Origin: Incurvaria masculella
Lineage: Eukaryota > Arthropoda > Insecta > Lepidoptera > Incurvariidae
Length of the DNA stretch: 64,000 bases
Direction: 5' to 3'
NCBI GenBank assembly: GCA_946894095.1
Contig: OX335642.1
Location: 2,615,021-2,679,020 of the forward strand
The notes below the pieces were generated by a model that made no database searches, was not told where the DNA came from, and worked only from the letters and a program-made list of their open reading frames with translations. Below are positions 25,598 through 36,179 of this stretch, one piece after another (the stretch's first letter is position 1; every line of letters starts with the position of its first letter). A program made the translations under genes and the position numbers.

Positions 25598-25898
25598 GTG
25601 TGCACAAGCTCCAGTGACTGCTAGCGAAGAAGTATTCACCCGATCAAACGGTATTTCTTAAAATACTCACAAACATTTCGAGTGACGATGGCAGAGGCAG
25701 CGCCCGTAGGAAAGTGTCAAAGATAGTGCCAATAGTGACAAAACCGTGCCAGTGACGAACCAGTGAACATCTGCCGGTTCCGTGGGAAAAGTGACAAACC
25801 CAGGAGTTCCTGAAAAGTATGTGCAGTGCTGAAAGGACGGAAAAGCTGAACAATGTGCGCTAGCGGACGGCTTTGGGCATTCCTCGCCTTACTTTTTG
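25598..25898 (+). other. 5' UTR plus start exon of sns/hibris-like receptor
   Basis: Exon bounded by a long T/C tract ending in tttataG (AG at 25596-25597) and by the donor G|GTGAGT (GT at 25899-25900). The first 255 bases are untranslated and contain two upstream ORFs (25688-25726 and 25819-25863). The coding start is at 25853. The exon is assigned to the sns/hibris-like gene because its last base (phase 1) joins in frame to the Ig exons beginning at 39505, and because it supplies the signal peptide that a receptor of this class needs. No transcript evidence is available. Confidence 0.75.
25853..25898 (+). CDS. sns/hbs-like: Signal-peptide coding part, sns/hibris (nephrin)-like adhesion receptor, first coding exon
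   Basis: Starts at an ATG in good insect context (aaca before ATG). It encodes 15 residues, MCASGRLWAFLALLF, and ends with one base of an Ala codon. This is a typical secretion signal: an Arg followed by a hydrophobic Leu/Ala/Phe core. Together with the start of the next exon (AWSRCEAAF) the signal probably ends near that Cys-Glu-Ala. In flies, Sns and Hibris are transmembrane Ig proteins on founder and fusing myoblasts, nephrocytes and eye cells, and they bind Kirre/Roughest. The downstream intron is 13.6 kb to the first copy of the Ig exon and is packed with transposons. An alternative is that this exon belongs to another gene, but the phase match and signal peptide argue against that. Confidence 0.75.
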
Positions 25899-25935
25899 GT
25901 GAGTGATTTCTCCGAGTTAACAATTATTTATTATT

Positions 25936-26485
25936 TTAAGGTGGCCCAACCCGGCGGCCTCAACTCATTTGCGGGCACGGTACAAAACCGTGCTGTTGCG
26001 CTCTGGGACCTTCTCTGTTTCTAAGAATAAGACAGGCTCCGTGATATGGAAGATGCAACCTGTCCACAAAAAAGACAATGTGCATAGTGTATGATTTGGT
26101 AAGATTTACGAAAATTTTAATTTCAAAACGACTTATTGCTAAAAGTAAACCACGACCGCTGTAGTAAAAAATCTAACAAAAACCAAATAGATTATAAATC
26201 TTGATTAAATAAGCTATGTCTGATGACTAATCTTTTTAAGATGTTCTTACTTTATCATTGCGTAATCCACCTCCAAAGTTATTGTATAAAACGCGCGAAA
26301 AATCCGAACTTTCGGACGTTATAACTTGGAAACCAAACACAATTTTACAATGCCAATGGTCATCAGACATCTAGTTCAATCAAATAAAGCTGTTTTGAGT
26401 AAAATTTTGGATCTCTGGCAAGAAATAAAGGCGTGATCTTCTTTCCCCTTTTGTATGGGGAGATGAGCGGGTTGGGCCACCTTAA
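25936..26485 (-). mobile_element. TTAA-flanked MITE (family R), copy 3, next to a splice donor
   Basis: 550-bp copy in reverse orientation, starting 37 bp after the GTGAGT donor of the start exon (25898). Confidence 0.93.
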
Positions 26486-27229
26486 GTAAATCTCGTAACT
26501 AATTAGTGATGCCCCCCGTACACACGCAGAATAATATAAAATGTGTCTCCCGATTTCTTTCCATCTGCCAATCCACACTCTTTTTCACTCACTGTTTGTC
26601 ACACGACATTCTTTTCAAAATTTAATTATAATGGAAGATGTCGTTTGATTACCCCAAACTAAATAAAATACTGTTCAAATACAATATTATCACGTAATTT
26701 GTTATGCCGTTGTTTTCTGTTTTAAAAGAAGAACTAAAATGTGCGTACTCCGAATTTGCACTTTGTATATTGTATTACTCACTTTATATCATAGAAATAG
26801 GATGTACTTATATATCCTTTATTTACACGTTTATACATTATTTATATATTTACATTAATTATATTCATTCAGTCTTTCTAAAGTCCAACATCAAAACGGT
26901 CCTTTAACTGTCAGAATTTGGCTTTGAATCCTTACTTTTTATTATCCGAACTGATAAACTGAAAAAACGGAAAACAGTATTTTCAGCAGGCTCAATTTTA
27001 GATGTATGAGAATTCTGATATAGGTTGCGACAGAAGGCAATAAAAAAAATCCAGTCAAGGTTTTTCACACAAAGTACAACCTGGTGTGTTTAAAAGTAAT
27101 GAGGAAAAGCACGGCTGGCCGGCGTGGTTTTCCCAGTTCCCGTGAAAGTTCTAAAGCCCATGGGCATCAATGGAGTGAGGGGTTGGGATACATTCCGAGC
27201 TAAATGTTCGGAATTATAATTTGGATTGT

Positions 27230-27545
27230 AATCGTGGATTCCGTTCTTGCACCATTCTTTCCCTTTCTAAGTTGAATCAGTGCATATCGTCACGGATGCT
27301 AGTTGTTCCATGGTTGGGAATTCATGTTAAACTGTAGATTCCCCTAATACTTGGCAGGTTTTAACCCGCCCGTGTTGGGACCATCGCATTGGATGAAAAG
27401 ATCGCCGAAGCCACAGTGAAAAAATAACCGTGTTTTTCATCCAGTTCAATAAGCCGTGTTCACATAGGGAAGGTTCTGGCATGGCACCTAATTCCTACGG
27501 AGTGCGGTGTGTTGGACTGAAACGGTGTTTAGCTATCCATTTTTA
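27230..27545 (+). mobile_element. SINE copy, head diverged
   Basis: tgcaccattctttccctttc to ggcatggcacctaattccta and gtgttggactgaaacgg. Confidence 0.8.
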
Positions 27546-27864
27546 ATTATATAAAAAAATTATAGTGTAATGTTGTTTGGTCATACAAACAGATAGTTTG
27601 AATAAAAGCGAGTCACTAAGAAACGAGCCAACTATCTGACTAACAGTGACATGTTCTCAATTTTATTATTATATTGAGGAAAAGTTTTCGATTCTCCTAT
27701 ACCTTCATTACGCCTCCCTCCGACGCAGCATCTGAAATTCAAACCTGAAATTCAAATGCGCAGGACAGGATAGGTAAAGCCAGCGAGCATGGAAGGACGG
27801 GAGAGGCGATCGAAACTCATGAGTTAGTAGAAAACGTCTCACTGTAGTTAGTTCGCTGACGGAT

Positions 27865-28106
27865 CGGAACCCTATTACTAAGCCTTCGCTGTCCGTCCGT
27901 CCGTCCGTCTGTCACAGAGCTGTATGTCGTGAACCGTAATAGGTAGGCAGCTGAAATTTTCATGGAGTGTGTATTTATTTTGCAACAAATACGTAAAATA
28001 ATAATAAATGTAAAAAAAGGGGAGGCGTGATTTTTTTGGGTTAAATCTTGTACCGTGGTACGGAACCCTTTGTGTGCGAGTCCGACTCGCGCTTGGCCGG
28101 TTTTTT
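27865..28106 (+). mobile_element. (TCCG)n-core interspersed element, copy G (5' truncated)
   Basis: Starts inside the element at cggaaccctattactaagc and ends cgcttggccggtttttt. Confidence 0.88.
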
Positions 28107-28162
28107 ACCGATTGAATTCCCTCGCATAAGTTCTCACATCTTACGCCGGTTAACCCCTGCAG

Positions 28163-28400
28163 GGTTACCATTGTTACTAACTCGCCAGGTAAATAGCAGG
28201 TGAACAGGCAAAAAAGTGATTAAATCTCACGTTTAGTTGCATTTCGTACCATTTCAACTGGTAAATTTCAGTTCCCTTTGGCAGTTCACACGTCGTTTGA
28301 CATTAAGGATGTTACGAAATGAAACTAAACGTCTGATTAAATCACTCCCTTCCTCTTCACCTGCTGTTCACCCGGCCAATTAACTAACCATGGTAACAAT
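28163..28400. mobile_element. ~240-bp fold-back MITE
   Basis: Left arm ggttaccattgttactaact ... gcaggtgaacaggcaaaaaa ... gattaaatctcacgtttagt; right arm is the inverted match ending taaccatggtaacaa. Pieces of the same family lie near 7100-7370, 10470-10515, 10905-10985 and 29335-29390. Confidence 0.75.
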
Positions 28401-28439
28401 TTTTACCCAATAACATTTAATTTTTCATATTCATTTTAT

Positions 28440-28552
28440 TTATTTAAACCTTTTGGTAGTCAAACTACACCAAGTTACGTCACAAAGATCGATTTCGATC
28501 AACCCAGTCAAGAAGAACCCGCAAAGAAACTTCACGGGTACACATAACATAT
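28440..28552 (+). repeat. Interspersed repeat, copy 2 of 2
   Basis: Matches 20372-20490 in the same orientation. Confidence 0.75.
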
Positions 28553-30030
28553 TTTTCCGTCCACAATTATGAAATACATACTTAGATCTAACAGTGCAGA
28601 AGGTATATAAACGCATAATTGGTCAAATTCCCTCGCATCTTTTCTCGGTTCGGTTTTCATTCCCGCCATACCGTGCTCGCCGGGTAAAGGCGACCTAAAT
28701 ATGTAAACACCCTATCTCCCTTCGAACAGAAACATTTCGAAAGAGGAGCGTAGGGCAAATCGGACATCGGCCCCTCTCCGGGGGAGGTGCGGGCGAAAGG
28801 AAAAAGGGCTTCATGCGACCAATTTTAATTAAGGCCCTAATTGGAAGGTTTTCCCGAAATCAAATGAAAATTTCCGACCTTTCGGATCGTGCACGACCCA
28901 TTTATTTCTACTTAGCAGAACGTAAACAGTCGACCTTGCTTGAATTGTAGACCCGATGTAGAAGGTTTTTCTCTATATTTTTCGGTTTGTGATAATATTT
29001 TCACGGATATGATACCTATATGTAGAATCAACCGTGAAGCAAAGACTGTTTAAATCGAAAAAAATTAAGGTAATAATATTAGGTACAGCACAAGGGCTGT
29101 TATTGCTTGTACATAGTTGTTATTTTCATTTAAGTTCAACTGAAATTTGAACAAACGATTGTTTTTTTTTTTGCCTGTAAAAAAAGCTGATTTCTGTAAC
29201 TTTATTTATTAGTTAATATGTCCTTGCTTCACATTTGATTATCGAATAGCTTGAAATAAGCGACCTAATTGCTTATATTAGTACGAAAACGTATATTTTA
29301 GGTTATAATTTAAATTGCGATGTCAAAATACGAGATTAACTCGCCGGGTGGGCAGGCAAGTGAGTGATTAAATCTGACATAGAATATATGATATACCATA
29401 CAATGTCATACTACTTAGTCAGTGATTTTATTACTTCAACCGGTCAAAATCAAATTAGGACTACCAAATACTAAAAAGCAACGTCAACGTATTTACGGTG
29501 ACGATACGTAAGCTGTCAAATCAGAATCAGACTCCCAAATATTAGTTTGCTTAACGTCCACTGCGCGAGCTCTACAATTCTTTATACATTTGAAAAACGC
29601 CCGTATCGACTGGCGTTTAGATGAAAAGTCAGACTAAGGAATCAGTTCGAAAAAAAAAATATGTTAATGATTTTTAAAGCCCAGAAAGATGGCCCTGGCA
29701 AGGTAACACGCAAATAAGGTAGTTCAACTCCCACACTAGGAGGAGTCTAGTTGATTCGAAACTTAAACAGGCTGGCTCGAGTTTCGATTTAATTAAAATG
29801 AACTTAGAATTTAATTCGCAAAGCAAACGTTAAGTGTTTGTCGAGTTAATTGGATGCTTTGAATGTGAATCGTTCATGTTCTGGTAACACGCCTTCGCTT
29901 TGGCTCCTACTAGAAGTCTTTATGGTACATTTGGCTAGAAGCATGCAATCGCACAGTTTTTGATAGCTCGCACGACCGCTTGTATGAGACAAGCCAAAGT
30001 ATACATAAGAAATCCATGTAGTACTTGCCA
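28553..30030. other. No gene recognised
   Basis: Intronic AT-rich sequence if the gene model holds. Small family pieces near 29335-29390; nothing else identified. Confidence 0.55.
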
Positions 30031-30434
30031 GCGGCTCGTAGCCTAGTGGCGCGGGGACTTGCCTAGCATACCAGAGATCTGGTTTTGAATTCTCGCGTGC
30101 ACCACTTTCTTTCTCATTTTGAGTTGGATAAGTGCATTTCATCAAGAATGCGAGCTGCTCCATAGTTCGGAACCTATGTTAAACTGTAGATCCTCTTCCC
30201 CTACTAGGTGGCAGGGTTTAAGCCCGCCCGGGTTGGCACCATCGCATTGGATGAAAAGATGGTCGAAGCGGCAATGAAAAATTTACCGTATCTTCCACCC
30301 AGTCCAATGTAGCCGTGCTCATAAAGGGAAGGTCCTGGCATGGCACTTATTCTTTCGGGAATGTGGTGTATTGGGCTAATATCATAACGGTAGTTGTGTG
30401 GTATTAGCCATCCCGGCCAGGTTGCATAAAAAAA
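30031..30434 (+). mobile_element. tRNA-headed SINE, full-length copy
   Basis: Same head and body as 38735-39130, ending ccatcccggccaggttgcataaaaaa. Confidence 0.85.
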
Positions 30435-30606
30435 CCAATATTGTATGTACTTTCGTCTCACACGAATGATGAATTTCGACTGATCATCTTTTCCTTCAAC
30501 CGAATGTGTATACTTTGGACTTTTGTCGGTCTCCTACTGCAGATTAGTCCATTAAAAAAACTTGCGTGCGGATTAAATATAAAAATAAGTATTTTTTATG
30601 CAACTG

Positions 30607-30790
30607 GTCATGTATGGCTAATACCACACCCACTGTCATGATATTAGCCCAACACTACTAGTGGTACTTTGGTTCCAAGTTCAAAGGCCTCGTTAGAGCC
30701 GGCATGGCACCTAATTCCTTCGGGAATGCGGTGTGTTGGGCTAATATCAATACGGTTGATGTGGTATTAGCCATCTATATCAGTGCCATA
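30607..30790. mobile_element. Two SINE 3' fragments in opposite orientation
   Basis: - strand fragment 30607-30670 (atggctaataccacacccac) followed by + strand fragment 30690-30790 (ggcatggcacctaattcctt ... attagccatc). Confidence 0.75.
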
Positions 30791-30918
30791 AAAAACAGGA
30801 AAGAGAACCACAATAGCATTTCCGAGTGAAGCCGCGTACCTCTCCTAGCACAGAATATATATAGGATTACATCCAGTAGCTCAACTCCATACAATGTCCC
30901 GATTTCGCCCACCAGCAT

Positions 30919-31131
30919 ATTCCTGGCATTCAGTAATCAGGAATCAGGAATCCTGAGTCTAGAAAACCGCTTTTGTAGCGGTTTTCAAAGCAATTTTCTT
31001 GGAAAAAATATTCCGAATATGGTTTTTTTAATCAATCAAGGTTTTCCGTCGAAAACCTGCTTGGAAAATCGCTATAAAAGCGGTTTTCTAGACTCAGGAT
31101 TCCTGATTCCTGATTACTAAATGCCAGGAAT
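30919..31131. mobile_element. 213-bp fold-back MITE
   Basis: Left arm attcctggcattcagtaatc ... ctagaaaaccgcttttgtag; right arm is its inverted copy ending attactaaatgccaggaat. A degraded relative lies at about 3690-3830 (cgcttttatagcggtt, ggattttcttga). Confidence 0.88.
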
Positions 31132-31202
31132 GGACCTGCTGTGCAGGCACATTTCGCCATTATGGCCTCTAAGCTAGTTTCGCGGTGCTGAACTGTTGCG
31201 AA

Positions 31203-32095
31203 TGGTCCTTCGAGATCATAGTAATAATAATATAAATAATATGCTTTATTGCTTCCATACACATAGATACATGCAAGGGAGGACTTTTTGCCTAAACTCA
31301 ATATCTTCCAATCAACCCGATTGTGGGACAAAAGTAAAGTTACCTTAGATTGTTTCTTGTGCACTATCTATAATTACTCTAAATGAATTATATGTAAAAA
31401 AAAGTATCTGCAGACAAATGTTGGCTAAACAAAAGTTATATAAACTAAAATTATATCTATCCAATAACATTAAATAAAGTGTAACATGAAAATAAAACTA
31501 AAATATGACAAAAGTAGAACATACTCATTTTGCGAGGACGTATGATTTTATACGTTTTTTTTTTCAATATCAAGAGAAGCTGAGCGCCTGATCTTAAGTG
31601 GCAATTGATTCCAGAGACGGACTGAATTTACTGTGAATGAATCCGTAAAACAAGTGGTATTGTGTGACGGTATCAGTAGTAGAAGGTTATCGATTGACCT
31701 GAGTGGTAAACCAAGGGAGGACAAGAAAATGATTTTATCTCTAAGGTATGTGGGAGCACGTGGGTTGTTGAGGACTGTGTATAAAAGAGAAAGGACATTC
31801 GATTGTCTTCGACGTCAAATGTTAAGCCACTGAAGCTGTTGGTATGTCGAAATGTGGTCATATTTACGGAGTCCGTAAATACATCGTATGCCATAGTTGA
31901 GAAGGCGATTAGGCTTATTCAGTAAGTCCTCATTTAGATCTAGGTTGCACACATCACCATAGTCAAGGATAGCCTCCGTCCAAAGTCTGCACAAGGTTAA
32001 TTTTAGTCTCTGTAGGAATGAATCGTTTTAGTCGTTTTAGGTTGTGCATAGGACCATATATTTTTCGGCATACACCGCTGATACATCATCTTATA
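31203..32095 (-). pseudogene. LINE 3' remnant (jockey/CR1-like reverse transcriptase C terminus plus 3' UTR)
   Basis: Read on the - strand, broken frames give VCRKIYGPMHNLKRLKRF, then TEAILDYGDVCNLDLNEDLL, then GIRCIYGLRKYDHIS, and further on NSVRLWNQLPLKIR. This is the order and wording of the C-terminal end of jockey/CR1-type LINE reverse transcriptases. At least two frame breaks and a premature stop are present. The element ends in an AATAAAGCATATTATTTATA-type A/T tail at 31203-31250. Exact clade unknown. Confidence 0.75.
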
Positions 32096-32822
32096 AAAAA
32101 TAACGGAACCAGCAGTGCCTCGCCAATATTGAGGTGACAACCCCGACACTCGATGGAGGGAAGGTATTTATCTCAAAAATCGCCCGAGTTGAGCTACTGC
32201 TGTGGCCACACATCTGTGAATCTACTGTGCTCCTGGTCTTATTAATATGTTTGCATGATTGTGCGTCTAGAGCGCATGTTATGCTCGTCGCTCGCCATAA
32301 AGGGTGTTCGCACTCAAAGGATATCCACAAAGCTTACAAAGATAACAGTTATAAATAGGCGGCGGGGGGTTCGTGAAGACTGCTATTTAGGTTCCGCCTA
32401 GGGATGATGGATCGGCCGGTCTTTAGTCTGCGGCATCGCCTAAAGCGTCGATTCATCAACACGTCCCACCCTGGCGGGGGCTTCGTCGCAGGACGCCGGA
32501 GCGTCCCGGCTTCGAATACGGGCGCGGACAAGTTTTTCAACGTTATTGGAGCGAACATACATAAGCAAGTGTTCAGAATCAGCTACCTCCTCCTGTACGA
32601 AATTCGCCCTCTATTCATGCGTTCAAAAAAAAATCTTAAAGCTTTCTTTCTTTCCTAATTACTTCTTTACTTCCCCCCCCCCCCACCCCTCAGTCAATTT
32701 TTATTGGCAATACATTTGTTTGTTTTTTTTTCTCAATATTTGTTATAGTGTTAAGTATCATACTTTATTTTCTATTTCTATGTTATATATAGTGTTTATA
32801 TATTTATATTAATGTATATTTA

Positions 32823-33220
32823 TGATAATTGTATGTATTTAATGGATACGACATTACCGTTATCTCATTAATTTGAGTTTCAGCGACATCTACATTTGAA
32901 GCATTGTAATCAGATTTTGAAAATAATCTGAAAAAGTATTGGTCGTGACTTTCGTCGGAAGCAGGACTTGAACCTGCGACCTTTGGATTACATGTCCACT
33001 GTTCTAAACCAACTGAGCTATCCCGACAATTACGTCAGCCAACGAATTTCTCGATTATATTCGAATCGACACAATGCTTCCCCTATCTTCTGCTAGATGG
33101 CGCTGATGATGTTTTTGCGTATTGATCCTACGCTAAGGCATTTTGACTGCAATGATTGAGCTATCAATCTTATTGCTGTCGTCACCAAAGACGTTTTTGG
33201 CAGTCAGCCCGGATTTAACT
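32823..33220 (-). repeat. 398-bp element carrying a tRNA-like gene, tandem copy 1
   Basis: First of two apparently identical 398-bp units. It holds a tRNA-like gene on the - strand (32954-33027) flanked by an arm (cagcgacatctacatttg and on) that recurs in inverted orientation in related copies. Confidence 0.85.
32954..33027 (-). tRNA. tRNA-like gene (Tyr-like body; positional anticodon TGT), probably a pseudogene
   Basis: The 74-base - strand sequence folds as a cloverleaf: acceptor GTCGGGA/TTCCGAC fully paired (one G-T), D arm with TAGCTCAGTTGG (A box), perfect T arm GCAGG/CCTGC with GGTTCAAGTCC (B box), and a 5-base variable loop. Defects are one D-stem mismatch, one anticodon-stem mismatch, and an anticodon loop CATGTAA in which position 33 is A instead of the near-universal T. 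The body resembles tRNA-Tyr, but the positional anticodon reads TGT (Thr). It could still be transcribed by RNA polymerase III. Confidence 0.6.
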
Positions 33221-33618
33221 TGATAATTGTATGTATTTAATGGATACGACATTACCGTTATCTCATTAATTTGAGTTTCAGCGACATCTACATTTGAAGC
33301 ATTGTAATCAGATTTTGAAAATAATCTGAAAAAGTATTGGTCGTGACTTTCGTCGGAAGCAGGACTTGAACCTGCGACCTTTGGATTACATGTCCACTGT
33401 TCTAAACCAACTGAGCTATCCCGACAATTACGTCAGCCAACGAATTTCTCGATTATATTCGAATCGACACAATGCTTCCCCTATCTTCTGCTAGATGGCG
33501 CTGATGATGTTTTTGCGTATTGATCCTACGCTAAGGCATTTTGACTGCAATGATTGAGCTATCAATCTTATTGCTGTCGTCACCAAAGACGTTTTTGGCA
33601 GTCAGCCCGGATTTAACT
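33221..33618 (-). repeat. 398-bp element carrying a tRNA-like gene, tandem copy 2
   Basis: Unit repeated at exact 398-bp spacing with no difference that I can see from copy 1. Confidence 0.85.
33352..33425 (-). tRNA. tRNA-like gene, second tandem copy
   Basis: Same 74-base sequence as 32954-33027, including the A at position 33. Confidence 0.6.
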
Positions 33619-33825
33619 TGATAATTGTATGTATTTAATGGATACGACATTACCGTTATCTCATTAATTTGAGTTTCAGCGACATCTACATTTGAAGCAT
33701 TGTAATCAGATTTTGAAAATAATCTGAAAAACGACGAATGTCACGACCAATACTTTTTCATATTATTTTCAAAATCTGATTACAATGCTTTAAATGTAGA
33801 TGTCGCTGAAACTCAAATTAATGTA
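33619..33825. repeat. Fold-back third copy lacking the tRNA-like part
   Basis: Begins like the 398-bp units but then folds back: arms of about 69 bp (33662-33730 and 33754-33822) are inverted copies of each other around a 23-bp spacer. This suggests the parent element has terminal inverted repeats around the tRNA-like core. Confidence 0.85.
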
Positions 33826-34095
33826 TATTTATATTTATATGTATATAAGTAGTTGGTATATTGTGTATAATATTTGTTGTAGTAAATTCATTTGTCTCTA
33901 TAACTGCTACTCGCTTTACTGCTCACGATACCCAAAGGTACACTGGTAGAGAATGCCCCTGGCATTAAGTTGTACCTTTTGCCCGAATTTTGAGTGCAAT
34001 AAACATATATAAATAAATAAGTGTGGGCATAGATTGCCAATTCCATTCAACGGTAAAAAACTTAACGAGACCTTTATTTTTATAAGACCGTGACG

Positions 34096-34995
34096 AGATT
34101 TGGGCTGTGCCATTTACTTTTCGTGTAGAAGGATGGCTGTGCGGAGGTTTGAGTTGTGCTAAATATAACGCGTTAAAAAGGGTAACTATGTCGATACACA
34201 TCGCAAAAGAGGGCTTCTGCCGACTTTTGAGTTGTGCCAAATACACCTACGCCTAGGAGGGTGGCTGTGCCGAGACTTGGGTTGTGCCAAATACACATCG
34301 CGAATAGGCGGCTGTTGCTATACATTTAAGTTGTGCCAAATACACCTACGCGTAGGAGGGTGGCTGTGCCGAGACTTGGGTTGTGCCAAATACACATCGC
34401 AAATAGGCGGCTGTGGCTATACATTTGAGTTGTGCCAAATACACTTCTGGAAAGAGGATGCCTGTGCCGAGGTTTGAGTTGTGCCAAATACACCTACGCG
34501 TAGGAGGGTGGCTGTGCCGAGACTTGGGTTGTGCCAAATACACATCGCGAATAGGCGGCTGTGGCTATACATTTGAGTTGTGCCAAATACACCTACGCGT
34601 AGGAGGGTGGCTGTGCCGAGACTTGGGTTGTGCCGAATACACATCGCAAATAGGCGGCTGTGGCTATACATTTGAGTTGTGCCAAATACACTTCTGGAAA
34701 GAGGATGCCTGTGCCGAGGTTTGAGTTGTGCCAAATACACCTACGCGTAGGAGGGTGGCTGTGCCGAGACTTGGGTTGTGCCAAATACACATCGCGAATA
34801 GGCGGCTGTGGCTATACATTTGAGTTGTGCCAAATACACCTACGCGTAGGAGGGTGGCTGTGCCGAGACTTGGGTTGTGCCAAATACACATCGCAAATAG
34901 GCGGCTGTGGCTATACATTTGAGTTGTGCCAAATACACTTCTGGAAAGAGGATGCCTGTGCCGAGGTTTGGGTTGTGCCAAATACACCTCGCGAA
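34096..34995. repeat. Minisatellite with 247-bp higher-order unit
   Basis: Array of 49-50-bp subunits, each containing gttgtgccaaatacac. Five subunit types form a 247-bp higher-order repeat, seen by the exact 247-bp spacing of the 'cttctggaaagaggatgcct' subunit (about 34441, 34688, 34935). The left edge (34096-34230) holds degenerate units. Open frames through it on both strands follow from the repeat and show no domain. Confidence 0.9.
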
Positions 34996-35269
34996 GGCTG
35001 TCCCTCCGTCCCCTTTGTACCATCGCTCAACGCGAAACAGGCAGGCCCATTCATATACGCCATTAAAAAATAAGAACCAAGCGATCCTCTAAATCCTTTA
35101 TCTATAGGGTCTGTAAACAATGCGATCGAATCCCTGCCGAGGTATTTCCCCCAAAGTTCAATCTGGGTTCCTTCCTGGTGTGAGAAAGCCCATGGGCATC
35201 ATCGGGCACCTCTCGTGCGTGGTCCTAACGTACGCCAAAATGTTTAATCCTTGTGACAAACTAAAGGTG

Positions 35270-35570
35270 TTCAATTCATTAATTTTCATTGAGAACTCAG
35301 TTCCGTGCTTCCAAATCCATGTAAAATTGTAATTATTTCTACTGGGGCTAAGCTCGCTTGGGTTAGTACCATCGCATTGGATGTAAAGACGGTCGAAGCG
35401 GCAATGAAAAGTTGTCCGTGTTTTCCATCCAGTTTTGTGTAGCCGTGTTCATAAAGGGAAGGTCCTGGCATGGCAGCTAATTCCTTCGGAAATGCGGTGC
35501 ATTGGGGTAATGTCACGACGGTAGTTGTGTGGTGTTAGCCATCCATGACAGGTTCCATACTAATACAAAT
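35270..35570 (+). mobile_element. SINE copy
   Basis: gttagtaccatcgcattgga ... ggaaggtcctggcatggcag ... ttagccatccatgacagg. Upstream 35110-35270 holds a related but unclear 'agcccatgggcatcatcggg' segment, also seen near 27155 and 51555. Confidence 0.8.
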
Positions 35571-36146
35571 AAAATCTCCGCCGGCGCGGACGGGAGAAGT
35601 GAAGGTGTTCGCGCGCGAAATGATTTTCCCGCGCTTTTTCCATTTCCACGCGCGCCAGGTAATTTTGATCGATGCGACTTCGCCCGAAGTGATTTGGTTG
35701 TTCCGTGCGAAATTATGTGGTGTTCCTACAGCATACATGCGGACACGTGTTGCATAGTACACGTTCATTGAAAGAATTGTAAGCCTTTTATACAAGACAG
35801 CCTACAAAAAGCCATATATAAATTTCCCAATGGAAACTAGGTGACATGCCGGGTCTTTCCGTTACGATCTCTATGGAAATGTCTTTCGTAAAACGTAATT
35901 TGATGACGGTATATTTAGTGGCATTATTTCGGTGTTATTTTTTAATTCAATAAAATAATTTACCAAAAAAAAAATGCCATGGTGAGAACCTTCTCTTTAC
36001 GGGCACGCTTGTCTTGAACTCACCATCATAGACGAATACAGTAGGAGCACAGTCTTTTTTGTACAAGAAGTGGAAATCTGTTATTGGCTTATGTTTTGCA
36101 TTTTTGTCATTGTATAAAAGCTATGTTTATGAAAGCTGTTGATTTC

Positions 36147-36176
36147 CCAAATGAATAAATAAATAAATAAATAAAT
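36147..36176. repeat. (AAAT)n microsatellite
   Basis: aaatgaataaataaataaat and on; simple repeat abutting the 3' side of a SINE. Confidence 0.85.
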
Positions 36177-36179
36177 GAC

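Noticed and set aside
30204..30461. Open frames such as those at 30204-30461, 38908-39090 and 35286-35516 on the - strand
   Set aside because: The same translated phrases recur because they lie in copies of one SINE; they are not genes.
34232..35073. Long open frames on both strands (CQIHLRVGGW... type repeats)
   Set aside because: They follow from the 49-50-bp minisatellite units, have no start context or domain, and occur equally on both strands.
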